From NCBI GenBank assembly GCA_016212295.1, contig JACRGO010000042.1:1-61754 (forward strand): 61,754 bases of DNA, given 5' to 3'. The position numbers were made by a program, and so were the translations under genes. Source of the stretch: Nitrospinota bacterium (GTDB lineage: Bacteria; Nitrospinota; Nitrospinia; JACRGO01). The notes beneath the pieces were generated by a model. The model made no database searches. It saw nothing but the letters and a program-made list of their open reading frames with translations, and was not told where the DNA came from. Shown here piece after piece: positions 51,951 to 60,757 of the stretch (the stretch's first letter is position 1; the number at the start of each line of letters is the position of its first letter).

Positions 51951-52160
51951 CTTAAATTCCCCTCTGGAGAGGGGTGGCCGAAGGCCGGGGTGTGTCTTTT
52001 CTCGTTCCCAGGGTTGTCATGAAAAACCGGAGAAAACCTCATTATCTATTTTTTACATCCCCCTTGGTCCCCCATTGCTAAGGGGGAATTAAAACAGGGC
52101 CTATTTTTGGGGTTTTTCCCGTATTCCCCATTAGCAAAGGGGGACCAAGGGGGATGTTGT
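51951..52160. repeat. Inverted CCCCCTTGGTCCCCC repeat
   Basis: ACATCCCCCTTGGTCCCCCA at 52055-52074 with TTGCTAAGGGGGAATT faces ATTCCCCATTAGCAAAGGGG at 52123-52142 and GACCAAGGGGGATG. A shorter AATTCCCCTCTGGAGAGGGG hairpin precedes it. The arms are those of a small mobile-type repeat. 51861-52297 otherwise shows no gene. Confidence 0.75.
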
Positions 52161-52297
52161 TTCACCTGCAATTGAGCATGAAGCTGTTTTCCATGATATC
52201 CCGTGAACAGTTACCTTTTATCTTTTCTTCGCGACCTTTGCGGCTTTGCGCGAGAAAAAGAGTTTAACCTACAAGAAACATCAACAAGGAACTTTTA

Positions 52298-53449
52298 TTG
52301 AACAACCTTAAAATCCTCATGGTCGCCGGGGAGGCGTCAGGCGACAGGCATGGCGCGGACCTGATTCAAAATCTTTCCAGGACCTTTCCGGGTCTCAAGG
52401 TGGCCGGGATCGGCGGCGATAGAATGGCGGGACGGGGCGCGGAGATATTTTTTCATATCCGCGACACCGCGGTGGTGGGCCTGGTAGAAATTCTTGGAAG
52501 CGTCGGCTTCTTTTATGGCCTATACAAAAGGATGCTCCGGGAGATTGACGCCGGGGGATACGACGCGGTTGTACTCATCGACTACCCCACGCTCAATCTC
52601 CGCCTCGCGGCCAGGGCTAAAAAACGGGGAGTCCCGGTCTTTTATTACATCTCCCCCCAAGTGTGGGCCTGGCACGGGAGCCGGGTGAAAAAGCTTGCCC
52701 AAACCGTTACCAAAATGCTGGTGATCCTCCCCTTCGAGGAAAAGATTTACAGGGACGCGGGTCTTCCCTGCGCCTTTGTGGGCCATCCCTTCCTGGACAT
52801 AGTGAAGCCGGATGTTTCCAGGGAAAAATTCTGTGAAAAACATGGACTCGATCCCGCTCGGAAAATCGTGGGACTCCTCCCCGGCAGCCGGAATAACGAG
52901 ATCAACTCCCTGCTCTCCGTGATCCTTCAGTCCGCTGTGATAATCAAAAAAGAAATCCCCGGAATTCAATTCGTCCTCCCGCTGGCGCCCACCATCTCAA
53001 GGGACCGCGTGGCCCCTTTCCTGAAATCCGCCCCGGTCCAGGCCGACTTGGTGGAGGGGGAGACCTTTGACGCCATGAACGCCGCCGACGCTCTTATCAT
53101 CGCCTCAGGCTCCGCCACCCTGGAGGCGGGACTCATCGGGACCCCGATGGTAATAGTATACAAGGTGAGCCCGCTCACCTACTTTCTGGGGAAGAGGCTG
53201 GTGAAGGTCCAGTACATAGGACTAGTCAACATAGTGGCCGGGAAGGCGGTTGCGCCTGAACTCATCCAGCACGAGGCGAACCCTGAACGCACCGCGGACC
53301 TGACCCTTGAATACCTGCGGGACGAGGAGAAAAATTTCCGGACCAGGGAGGAGTTGAAGAGGCTCAGGGAATCCCTTGGCGAGAGCGGCGCTTCAAGACG
53401 CGCGGCCGGGGAGATAGCGGAGAGGCTTAAGAAGAGGAAAGGAAATTGA
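52298..53449 (+). CDS. lpxB: Lipid-A-disaccharide synthase LpxB
   Basis: A 383-residue GT19 glycosyltransferase that joins UDP-diacylglucosamine and lipid X to form the lipid A disaccharide, peripheral to the inner membrane. ILMVAGEASGDRHGADLI at the start, GIGGDRMAGRGAE, VLIDYPTLNLRLAARAKKRG, and YYISPQVWAWHGSRVKKL are diagnostic; ASGSATLEAGLIGTPMVIVY holds the sugar-nucleotide site. It shows the organism makes lipid A. The start is TTG 52298 after AAGGAA; length is usual. Confidence 0.95.
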   Translation: MNNLKILMVAGEASGDRHGADLIQNLSRTFPGLKVAGIGGDRMAGRGAEIFFHIRDTAVVGLVEILGSVGFFYGLYKRMLREIDAGGYDAVVLIDYPTLNLRLAARAKKRGVPVFYYISPQVWAWHGSRVKKLAQTVTKMLVILPFEEKIYRDAGLPCAFVGHPFLDIVKPDVSREKFCEKHGLDPARKIVGLLPGSRNNEINSLLSVILQSAVIIKKEIPGIQFVLPLAPTISRDRVAPFLKSAPVQADLVEGETFDAMNAADALIIASGSATLEAGLIGTPMVIVYKVSPLTYFLGKRLVKVQYIGLVNIVAGKAVAPELIQHEANPERTADLTLEYLRDEEKNFRTREELKRLRESLGESGASRRAAGEIAERLKKRKGN

Positions 53450-53615
53450 AAATTTGAAATTGTAAATTGAGGACCTTGCCGGCTCCATAATCCCGCAAGG
53501 GCGAAAGAGCAATTCCGCCAATTTAAACTGCAAGAGTGATTTTTGCGGTTTTTTCTTTTGTCGTTTTAATGGGATAAAGGTATAATAAGTTTCCTGCCAA
53601 TAAAGAAGAAACAAA

Positions 53616-53900
53616 ATGAAGGCATTGATAGTTGACTTAAAAGACAAAACGAACGACGTGCTTTATAAGAAGCGGCGGGAGAAGGATTTAAAGAACCACC
53701 CTTTTTTCGGAATGTTGGAAGCGGACAAGGTAAATCCTTTCTTCCTTTTTCGACGTTCGATGTTCAGCGTTGGATGTTCGATGTTCAATTCTTTAAAGCC
53801 CGCCCGAAGGGCGTTAAATTCTAATCCAACCTTGGGGCCGCTGACGCCATCATAGCCGCGACCGCGGTTGAGAATGATTTAACCCTTCTGACGTCTTTTC
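53616..53900 (+). pseudogene. Remnant of a VapBC-type toxin-antitoxin locus, split by a repeat
   Basis: ATG 53616 begins KALIVDLKDKTNDVLYKK and KNHPFFGMLEADK, the N-terminal strand and HPFFGM motif of VapB-like antitoxins; about 38 residues in, the frame enters a family D repeat (53727-53822). After the repeat, in another frame at 53831, comes LGAADAIIAATAVENDLTLL, the C-terminal acidic motif of PIN-domain VapC toxins. The rest of both genes is gone. The repeat lies exactly at the junction. Confidence 0.65.
53727..53822 (+). repeat. Dispersed repeat, family D copy
   Basis: AATCCTTTCTTCCTTTTTCG then ACGTTCGATGTTCAGCGTTG, ATTCTTTAAAGCCCGCCCGA and AGGGCGTTAA: about 90 bases nearly identical to 70-160 at the left end of the window. 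Confidence 0.9.
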
Positions 53901-53918
53901 TCCAGGCCGGAACGCGCC

Positions 53919-56900
53919 ATGTCCGACATACAAAAATACATTTCCTTTCTAAAGGTCCACCCTCCGTTCAACCAGATGCCATACGATCTCGTGGAAAAGG
54001 TGGCCTGGACGCTCCAGGTCCACCACTATGGGGCCGGCCGGACCATCTTCCGCAAAGGTGAGGAGGCCATGATCTTCTACATCATCCACAAGGGGGTCGT
54101 CAGGGAACTGGTCCGTGGAGATGACGGGAAGGAAACGGTTATTTCCCTGCTCAGGAGCGGAGAGTGTTTCGGGGCAATATCCATCCTGACAGGCCAGAGG
54201 CGGAGGCTGGACGCGGTGGTGGAGGAAGACGTGGAGCTGTACGTCATTTATAAGGCCGACCTTGAGCGTCTGTTTTCCGAAAATCCCGGCATGATCATGT
54301 ATTTCAACCGGATACTCACCTTCAAGCTCAACATGTTTTTTGAGTATTTTGACAGGGGAATGATCACCGTGGCAGGTAAGGACAGGTCCACCGAGGAATT
54401 GGCGAGGGAACTTTCCGCCATGGATGAAATCGCCAAAATACTGAGCGCGGAGGGCGATGTTGAGGACTCCTTGCAGCAGGTGGTGGAGATCCTCAGGGAG
54501 TGGACCCGGACGGACGCCTGTTCCATGTTTCTTCTTGATAATATGTCGGACCGCCTGGAACTCAAGGCGTCCTCCGGTTTTGATATCCCGGAGGGCAAGC
54601 CGGTCATCATGAAGGCCAGCGAGGGAATAACCGGGTGGGTAGTGAGGAACTGCGAGCCGGTGAAGCTCGAAAACGCCTCTTCCGATCCGCGGGCCAAGTT
54701 CATCGCCGAAATCCATGAGGAGCGTTTTAAATCGATCCTCTCCGTGCCCCTGGTGGCTGGTGGGGAATCCTTCGGAGCGATCAACTTCCATACAATCCGC
54801 CCCAGGAAATATAAATACGAGGAGGTAAAGGGGGTGGCCATAGCCGGAGGGCACATAGCCCTGGCCCTCTCCAACGCCAAGCTCAAGAAGAGGATAGAGG
54901 TGGACACTGATATCCTGCGGCTTGAAAAGGGGGCGGAGCCTGACGACTTCGTCGGGAGGAGTCCGCTGTCGAAAAAAATAAACGAATTCGTGGACAAGGC
55001 CGCTGGTTCCAGTTCACCGGTCCTTATAGAGGGGGAGGCGGGCACCGGGAAGGAGCTCATCGCGCGGCTTATCCATTCCAGCGGGACCAGAAAGGGCGGC
55101 CCGTTTCTGGAGGCCGACTGCGGCCAATTCGCCGCGGATAGCTGGGGCGCTGAATTATTCGGCATGGAAGGGGAAGAGGCGGGGCCTGCAAGGATACTGA
55201 GGCGGGGTTATGTGGAAATGGCCGAGGGAGGGATTCTCTTTCTAAGGAATATCGAGAAACTGAACGGCGTCTGCCAGATGGCCTTGTTCAACTTCCTGGA
55301 ATCGGGGTTCTTCAATCGGGTGGGGAGCAAGACGCAGATCGGCGGCAATGTAAGGATAATCTGCTCCTCCAAGGCGTCTCTCAAGGAGCTGGCGCACAGT
55401 GGTTCTTTTAATAAAAACGCTTACGAGGCATTGAGCAGGTTCGAGTTCAAGCTGGAGCCTTTGCGGAAGCTGAAGAGATTCGTGCCGGAATTGTGTGATT
55501 ATCTTCTCAAGAGGATCGGCAGGCAGATAGGCAAGGAAGGCATGGCCCTCTCGGCGCCTGCCGTGGAAAAAGTCCTCTCTTACGACTGGCCAGGAAACGT
55601 GGCGGAATTAGAAAACGTCCTGAAAGGCGCCGCGATCCTGACGGAAGGGAAGGTGATAGGCGCCGGGCAGCTCTTCTTCCCGGCCCGGTCCTTAAAGGAC
55701 AAGCCTGTATATGACCTCCTTGCCCATTCGTGGTTGTCGAATTTTCTGCGGGGCAGGTTCTTCCCGGACTATCTGGGGAAGGGGATGTTTTTCATTTTCG
55801 CCGTCCTGCTGGGCTATCTATTAACGCACCCGGATGAAAAATTCTTTACCTCCGGGATTTGGGCTATTGGATGGTTCTCCATCTTTTTAAGCGCCTTTTT
55901 CCTGGGCCGGGTCTTTTGCGCCGTGTGTCCCTTCATGGTGGGCGGCGACCTCCTGCGAAAGGTCAAATCATTCAACCTGAAGTGCCCGCCTTTCATTTCC
56001 AATCATGGCGAGGCCGTTGCCGCTGCCTTGATCTTCGTGGTCCTGTGGATGGAGGGGGCCTTCGGATTCCATTTCACTCCCTTGTACACAGCGGGCTTGC
56101 TGCTATTCATCGCCCTTGGGGCAATGGCGTGTTCCGTTCTCTTTCAGAGGCGGGTGTGGTGCCGCTATCTGTGTCCAATGGGGAGCTTCATAGGGACCTT
56201 TTCCCTGACCTCGTTTTTGTCCGTAAGCGCGGACCGTTACGTATGCACCTACCGCTGCGCCAATCATGAGTGCTATGTGGGCAAGGGGGACTCACCTGGC
56301 TGCCAGTTGTTCTTGCATCCTTACGGTATGGAAAGCCAGGCCCAGTGCGTTTTGTGCATGCAGTGCCTGAAGAATTGTCCCTTGGGCGCGGTGAACCTGA
56401 ATCTCCAATTTCCGGCCACTGGAATCATTGCAATGGTGAAGCCCTTCATGGCCGCGGCTTTGGCGTCCTCCGGACTGCTGGGCGTCATGCCAGTGGAAAC
56501 AAAGGCCATACTTGGCCCAGGATCGTTTTTCTTCGACGATTTTAAGTCCATGGCCGGCATGGGCGCGGCGCCGCTTTACACCGTTATTTTCCTGTGCGCC
56601 GCCGTTCTGCCAGCCTTTCTTTTCTTTTTAGTGGAGAAGGTCCTGGGCGGACACGGCTTCAGGAAATCCATGGCCCGCTTTGCGTGGATAGGGTATTCGG
56701 CGCTCCCCCTTGCCGTATTGGGACACGCGGCCTTTTACTGGAAGAAGGTCGTGATGTGGGTAGAGGACGGGATGCAGGATTATGGAATACTGCCTATTGA
56801 TTTTCTTTCGGCCAACCTGATTTTTTACGCCTTGTATTTCGCGATAATGATTTTAGGGGCGCTGGGTTCCATCCATACCTTTCTAAGGCTAAGCCGCCAT

Positions 56901-56996
56901 GAACCGCGGCTGCTTCAAACCGGCGGGAAGGTCAAGGCCGGTTACCTGGGCATCCTGATGTTTTATATGTTCCTCTACATCCTTTCCGTTGCCTGA
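53919..56996 (+). CDS. Membrane fusion: cNMP-binding, GAF, AAA+ and polyferredoxin domains
   Basis: A 1025-residue fusion. Residues ~15-130 are a CRP-like cNMP domain (GEEAMIFYIIHKGVVREL, SGECFGAISILTGQRR). ~165-320 are GAF (SMFLLDNMSDRLELKASSGF). ~335-590 resemble the AAA+ of sigma-54 activators: Walker A EGEAGTGKELIARLIHSSG and YDWPGNVAELENVLKG, but the GAFTGA loop is replaced and Walker B is FLRNIEK. No helix-turn-helix follows. From ~620 there are membrane helices with FixG/NapH-like clusters: CAVCP, WCRYLCPMG, CTYRCANHEC and CVLCMQCLKNCPLGAV. It may couple membrane redox state to a cytoplasmic output; that is inference. Confidence 0.8.
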   Translation: MSDIQKYISFLKVHPPFNQMPYDLVEKVAWTLQVHHYGAGRTIFRKGEEAMIFYIIHKGVVRELVRGDDGKETVISLLRSGECFGAISILTGQRRRLDAVVEEDVELYVIYKADLERLFSENPGMIMYFNRILTFKLNMFFEYFDRGMITVAGKDRSTEELARELSAMDEIAKILSAEGDVEDSLQQVVEILREWTRTDACSMFLLDNMSDRLELKASSGFDIPEGKPVIMKASEGITGWVVRNCEPVKLENASSDPRAKFIAEIHEERFKSILSVPLVAGGESFGAINFHTIRPRKYKYEEVKGVAIAGGHIALALSNAKLKKRIEVDTDILRLEKGAEPDDFVGRSPLSKKINEFVDKAAGSSSPVLIEGEAGTGKELIARLIHSSGTRKGGPFLEADCGQFAADSWGAELFGMEGEEAGPARILRRGYVEMAEGGILFLRNIEKLNGVCQMALFNFLESGFFNRVGSKTQIGGNVRIICSSKASLKELAHSGSFNKNAYEALSRFEFKLEPLRKLKRFVPELCDYLLKRIGRQIGKEGMALSAPAVEKVLSYDWPGNVAELENVLKGAAILTEGKVIGAGQLFFPARSLKDKPVYDLLAHSWLSNFLRGRFFPDYLGKGMFFIFAVLLGYLLTHPDEKFFTSGIWAIGWFSIFLSAFFLGRVFCAVCPFMVGGDLLRKVKSFNLKCPPFISNHGEAVAAALIFVVLWMEGAFGFHFTPLYTAGLLLFIALGAMACSVLFQRRVWCRYLCPMGSFIGTFSLTSFLSVSADRYVCTYRCANHECYVGKGDSPGCQLFLHPYGMESQAQCVLCMQCLKNCPLGAVNLNLQFPATGIIAMVKPFMAAALASSGLLGVMPVETKAILGPGSFFFDDFKSMAGMGAAPLYTVIFLCAAVLPAFLFFLVEKVLGGHGFRKSMARFAWIGYSALPLAVLGHAAFYWKKVVMWVEDGMQDYGILPIDFLSANLIFYALYFAIMILGALGSIHTFLRLSRHEPRLLQTGGKVKAGYLGILMFYMFLYILSVA

Positions 56997-56999
56997 GGG

Positions 57000-57310
57000 G
57001 GAAACCAAATTTCAAATGACAAATAACAAATCCCAAATAAATTCCAAATTACAATTGCTGAATGTGCTGAGCAATTCCTTTTCCTTGTTTGTTCTTTGTA
57101 ATTTTGGTTATTGAGATTTATTTGTGATTTGACATTTGTGATTTGGAGTTTCATGGCGCGGCACGGCCGCAACCAAAATAAATTTCGACGTATTCAAACG
57201 CCCATGAAGCGTTGACGATAGTTCCGCGCCCTATCTTCTTTTCATTACTAAATCCCTGGCTCCTGATCCCTGACACCCGTGAACTATTACCGAGAATTTA
57301 ACGGGCGCGG
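57000..57310. repeat. Family B pair and family A element
   Basis: CAAATGACAAATAACAAATC and ATTCCAAATTACAATTGC face CTTGTTTGTTCTTTGTAATT and TTTATTTGTGATTTGACATT. GGCGCGGCACGGCCGCAACC then AAAATAAATTTCGACGTATT at 57155-57194 is a family A copy. CCTGGCTCCTGATCCCTGAC at about 57251 is a loose CCAGGAGCC-type word. No gene is seen. Confidence 0.8.
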
Positions 57311-57964
57311 TCAAACCTGTTTCAGCCTTTCCAGGTCTTCATCCTTGCCCAATACCACGAGGACGTCGCTGTCCTTTATTATAAAATCAGGGCTTGGAAT
57401 TATATTGAACTTTTCCGGGACAAGCTCCCTTATCGCCACAACCTGCACATTATAATCACTTCTTATTTTCAGGCTCTTGATCGATTTGCCGATAAATGAT
57501 TGGGGAGGGGCTATTTCCATTAAACTGTAGCCGGGCGAGAGCTCGAGTTGATCCAGGACATTCGCGGAGCTCAGGGTGTCGCCCAGCCTTACCGCCATGT
57601 CCCTTTCCGGGAATATTATGCTGGAGGCCCCTATTTTGCTCACTATCTTGGCATGGTCCTCGTTAAGCACCTTGACAATGACTTCCTTTATCCCCAATTC
57701 CTTCAGATACAGGGTGATCAATATGCTGGCGCTCATATCGCTGCCAAGGCTTACTATCACTCCATCGGCCTTTTCCAGGCCGAGGGATTTGAGGGTCTCC
57801 TTATCGCAGCCGTCCGCCACGATGGCCTCGCTGACATAATCCTTTACGTCCTGTATCTTGTCCTTGTCAATATCCAGGACCATCACCTCGCAACCATTGT
57901 TCGCCAATTGCAAGGCAAGGTGGTGGCCGAAACTGCTGAGCCCGATGACAACAAACTGTCTCAT
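57311..57964 (-). CDS. trkA: Potassium-channel regulator TrkA/KtrA (RCK domains)
   Basis: A 217-residue cytoplasmic protein. The Rossmann RCK_N has VVIGLSSFGHHLALQLANNG near 5-24 (GLSSFGHHL replacing GxGxxG) and VLDIDKDKIQDV; VSLGSDMSASILITLYLKEL follows. RCK_C (about 138-215) has SLMEIAPPQSFIGKSIKSL and DSDVLVVLGKDEDLERLK. It gates the TrkH-type channel in response to nucleotide (ATP/ADP or NAD). AGGAGG precedes ATG 57964. It is on the same strand as trkH, 230 bases away across a repeat. Confidence 0.9.
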   Translation of the reverse strand: MRQFVVIGLSSFGHHLALQLANNGCEVMVLDIDKDKIQDVKDYVSEAIVADGCDKETLKSLGLEKADGVIVSLGSDMSASILITLYLKELGIKEVIVKVLNEDHAKIVSKIGASSIIFPERDMAVRLGDTLSSANVLDQLELSPGYSLMEIAPPQSFIGKSIKSLKIRSDYNVQVVAIRELVPEKFNIIPSPDFIIKDSDVLVVLGKDEDLERLKQV

Positions 57965-58019
57965 TTTTTATCCTCCTGATTACGGTATATAAATTCCTAC
58001 ACTACCATTCCTAAAAGCT

Positions 58020-58195
58020 TTGTTTTTTTAACAAAGTTTCATGAAAATCCAAATAACAATTGTCAAATAACAAATAAATTGCAATAACCAAAATTGCAAA
58101 AAAACAAACAAGGAAATGACATTATTTTGGACATTCGGTAATTGTGATTTGTAATTTATTTGTCATTCGGAATTTGCCATTTGAGATTTTATTTT
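58020..58195. repeat. Family B pair between trkH and trkA
   Basis: AATAACAATTGTCAAATAAC and AAATTGCAATAACCAAAATT face ATTCGGTAATTGTGATTTGT and TTATTTGTCATTCGGAATTT. The arms form a long hairpin, separating trkH from trkA. Confidence 0.8.
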
Positions 58196-58197
58196 CC

Positions 58198-59574
58198 TTA
58201 TCCCGCCATAAGCTCTTCTTCCGGATAACCATATCTTGCAAAATGTTCCTTCTGCCCCATTACCACGGCAACGGAAAGGGGGCCTACTCTCCCTATGAAC
58301 ATCATAAAGGTGATTATCAATTTCCCAAGCGGCGTCAGGCCGGCGGTTATTCCCATGGAAAGCCCGACCGTTCCGAAAGCGGAAATGGTCTCGAATAGTA
58401 TTTCCAGGAAAAACCCCCTGCTTGCCTTATGAGACAACCAACCTGCCTCTGTAATGCAAAGGGCCATTGTGACAAAGACCACGGCCAGACTGGAAACCAC
58501 TATCAATGATACGACCCTTAATACGGTTTGGGAAGATATTGTCCTCTTGAAACACACCGCGACGTCGCTGCCCCTGAATTTTGAAATCACGACCGCGGCC
58601 AGCACCCCCAGGGAGGTGGTCTTTATTCCGCCGCCGGTGGACCCTGGAGAAGCCCCGACAAACATAAGCAGAAGCATTAAAAAAAGAGTGGGATTGGCCA
58701 GCATGCCGATGTCCACCGTATTGAATCCAGCGGTCCTTGGCGTCACCGCCTGAAAATAGGAAATAAGGAGCTTGCTCTTAAGCGGAAGGCCTTGGAGGAC
58801 ATTTTCCTTTTCGAGAATAAAAACAAAAAACGTCCCTCCTAAAATCAGGACCGCCGTGGCCGTCAGGGTAATTTTGGTGTGAAGGGAAATTTTTCTGAAA
58901 TTGGCGTTATTGCCGCGGTTTTTGAAGTAGTCCGCCAATTCCATCAGAACAAAAAATCCCAGCCCCCCCAAAATAATCAGAGAGGTTATCACAAGGTTCA
59001 CGGCCAGGTCATCCTTGAAAGCGCAAAGATTATCCGGGAACAAGGCAAAGCCCGCGTTGCAGAAAGCGGAAACCGAGTGGAACACGGCAAAATATAATGA
59101 TTTTCCAGGTGAATATAAATCCATCCACCTCAACCATAGAATAAACGCCCCGCTCCCCTCTATAACAAAGGTCAAAAAGACCACGCCTCTTAAAAGAGAC
59201 CGGAATTCCTTTTCCGGCGTAGGGGCAAAAGAGCCGGTTACTATTTTTCTGTCCCTGAAGGAAATCTTTTTCCCCATGGACCAGATAAAGAAAGTTGATA
59301 GGGTAATTATTCCCAGTCCTCCGACCTGAATAAGCGCCATTATTATGATCTGTCCGAATTCAGTGAAATAAGTTCCGGTGTCCACCACCGTGAGCCCTGT
59401 CACGCAAACGGCGGAAGCCGAGGTGAAGAGGGCGTCGATAAAGCGCATGGACCCTCCCACAGTCGCCAACGGGAGCATAAGCAAAAAACTCCCGATAAGA
59501 ATGGTGAGGGCGAAGCTTAGGGCAATAACCCTGGCGGGATGAAAAGTTAAAAATGATCTTTTTCTTTTTTTCAT
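58198..59574 (-). CDS. trkH: Potassium uptake channel TrkH/KtrB
   Basis: A 458-residue inner-membrane K+ transporter with about ten helices. Selectivity-filter-like turns include ASAVCVTGLTVVDTGTYFTE near 59-78, HSVSAFCNAGFALFPDN, TPRTAGFNTVDIGML and ETISAFGTVGLSMGITAG, the four pore repeats each with a G-type filter. It pairs with trkA downstream. ATG 59574 gives the family N terminus; TTG 59595 would add 7 residues and neither has a strong ribosome site. Confidence 0.93.
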   Translation of the reverse strand: MKKRKRSFLTFHPARVIALSFALTILIGSFLLMLPLATVGGSMRFIDALFTSASAVCVTGLTVVDTGTYFTEFGQIIIMALIQVGGLGIITLSTFFIWSMGKKISFRDRKIVTGSFAPTPEKEFRSLLRGVVFLTFVIEGSGAFILWLRWMDLYSPGKSLYFAVFHSVSAFCNAGFALFPDNLCAFKDDLAVNLVITSLIILGGLGFFVLMELADYFKNRGNNANFRKISLHTKITLTATAVLILGGTFFVFILEKENVLQGLPLKSKLLISYFQAVTPRTAGFNTVDIGMLANPTLFLMLLLMFVGASPGSTGGGIKTTSLGVLAAVVISKFRGSDVAVCFKRTISSQTVLRVVSLIVVSSLAVVFVTMALCITEAGWLSHKASRGFFLEILFETISAFGTVGLSMGITAGLTPLGKLIITFMMFIGRVGPLSVAVVMGQKEHFARYGYPEEELMAG

Positions 59575-59708
59575 TGAAATAATCGCGCCGGACAAGGAGC
59601 AGGGAGATTAAAGGCGCTTCCAATACAATCCCGCTTTTTTTAAAAAAAGAAGCAGAGAGCATTTTACCGCAAGCGACTCAAAATTGCATTTAAATAGTCC
59701 CTGGCCAA

Positions 59709-59738
59709 TTGACATCTTTTATCAAAAGCATATATTAT
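59709..59738 (+). promoter_or_regulatory. Sigma-70-like promoter before the hydrogenase genes
   Basis: TTGACA at 59709-59714 and TATATT at 59731-59736 (16-base spacer) or TATTAT at 59733-59738 (18-base spacer). It lies about 100 bases before the small-subunit start. A degenerate family A element lies between. Confidence 0.55.
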
Positions 59739-59740
59739 TA

Positions 59741-59797
59741 CGTGCAGAAATTTACGTTTTTCGCGCAAATTTTTAAGCCGGCCACGTCGCACTATGC
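59741..59797 (-). repeat. Family A element, degenerate
   Basis: ACGTGCAGAAATTTACGTTT, then AAGCCGGCCACGTCGCACTA and TGC. It keeps the GGCCACGTCGC core and the CTATG end of the family. Confidence 0.65.
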
Positions 59798-59839
59798 TTT
59801 ACATGATGCAAAAACCTATTTTTTGAGGAGCCGCCCGCT

Positions 59840-60748
59840 ATGGCTAAATTCATAGGCAGAAGGGAATTTTTGAAATCCATAGGCGCCACCGTCGCAGGGA
59901 TTTCCTTGACCCAGGTTTATAATCCCCTGGTGGCCAAGGCCTTGGCCGAGGTCGTTCAAACCGCGCCGCCCGTCATCTGGTTCGCCGGGGGGACCTGCGG
60001 GGGATGCTCCATTTCCGCCCTCAACGCCATGGCCCCCCAGATCGACGAAATCCTCCTGAAGATGATCACCCTGCACTACCACATCAATATAAGCGCCTCC
60101 TCCGGGGAAACCCTCATGGAGCATGTCTACAAGGTCATGGAGGAGCACAAGGGAAAATACATTTATATTCAGGAAGGGGTGGTCTCCACCGCGGCGGAGG
60201 GACGCTTTTGCGTGGTGGGAGAGTACAAGGGAAAGAAAATCGCCATGGCCCAGCTTGCGAAGGAATTGGCGCAAAACGCGCAAGCCGTGGTCGCGGTGGG
60301 CAGTTGCTCCGCCTTTGGGGGCATTCCCTCCGCCCCGCCCAATCCAACGGGAGTCAAACCCTTAAGCGAGGTTGTGGACAAACCCGTGATCAATATCCCC
60401 GGCTGCCCGGCCCATCCCGATGACGTCTTCGGCACATTGATTTACTATTTAAAAAACGGATTGCCCGAACTGGATCAGCACAACAGGCCAAAGCTCTTCT
60501 TCGGCGAGGAAATCCACCAGAAGTGTTTCCTCAAGCCCCAATTCGACGCGGAAAACATGGCCGAAAATTTCGGTGAGCAGGGAAAATGTTACGCCCTGCT
60601 GGGGTGCCTGGGGCCGAAAACGCATTGCAACTCCTGGAAGCGCGGGTGGAATAGCAACATCAACTGGTGCGTGAAGAGCGGGTCCCATTGCATCGCCTGC
60701 ACGGAGCCGACCTTCTCGAAAACAAAGGCCGGGATGTACGCGTACTGA
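59840..60748 (+). CDS. NiFe hydrogenase small subunit
   Basis: A 302-residue electron-transfer subunit. A Tat signal with GRREFLKSIGATVAGI begins it, so the enzyme is exported folded with its partner. Proximal cluster cysteines are in GTCGGCSISAL near 53-63, GSCSAFGGIPSAP and GCPAHP. Medial and distal ligands lie in EEIHQKCFLKP, CYALLGCLGPKTHC, and GSHCIACTEP. It fits group 1 uptake hydrogenases. There is no long C-terminal membrane helix (it ends AGMYAY), so a membrane partner would have to bind otherwise. GAGGAG precedes ATG 59840. The large subunit follows one small gene later. Confidence 0.93.
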   Translation: MAKFIGRREFLKSIGATVAGISLTQVYNPLVAKALAEVVQTAPPVIWFAGGTCGGCSISALNAMAPQIDEILLKMITLHYHINISASSGETLMEHVYKVMEEHKGKYIYIQEGVVSTAAEGRFCVVGEYKGKKIAMAQLAKELAQNAQAVVAVGSCSAFGGIPSAPPNPTGVKPLSEVVDKPVINIPGCPAHPDDVFGTLIYYLKNGLPELDQHNRPKLFFGEEIHQKCFLKPQFDAENMAENFGEQGKCYALLGCLGPKTHCNSWKRGWNSNINWCVKSGSHCIACTEPTFSKTKAGMYAY

Positions 60749-60757
60749 CGAGGCATT

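Noticed and set aside
42952-52160. CRISPR-like arrays among the repeats
   Set aside because: Repeats are dispersed singly or as inverted pairs, with no regular spacers.
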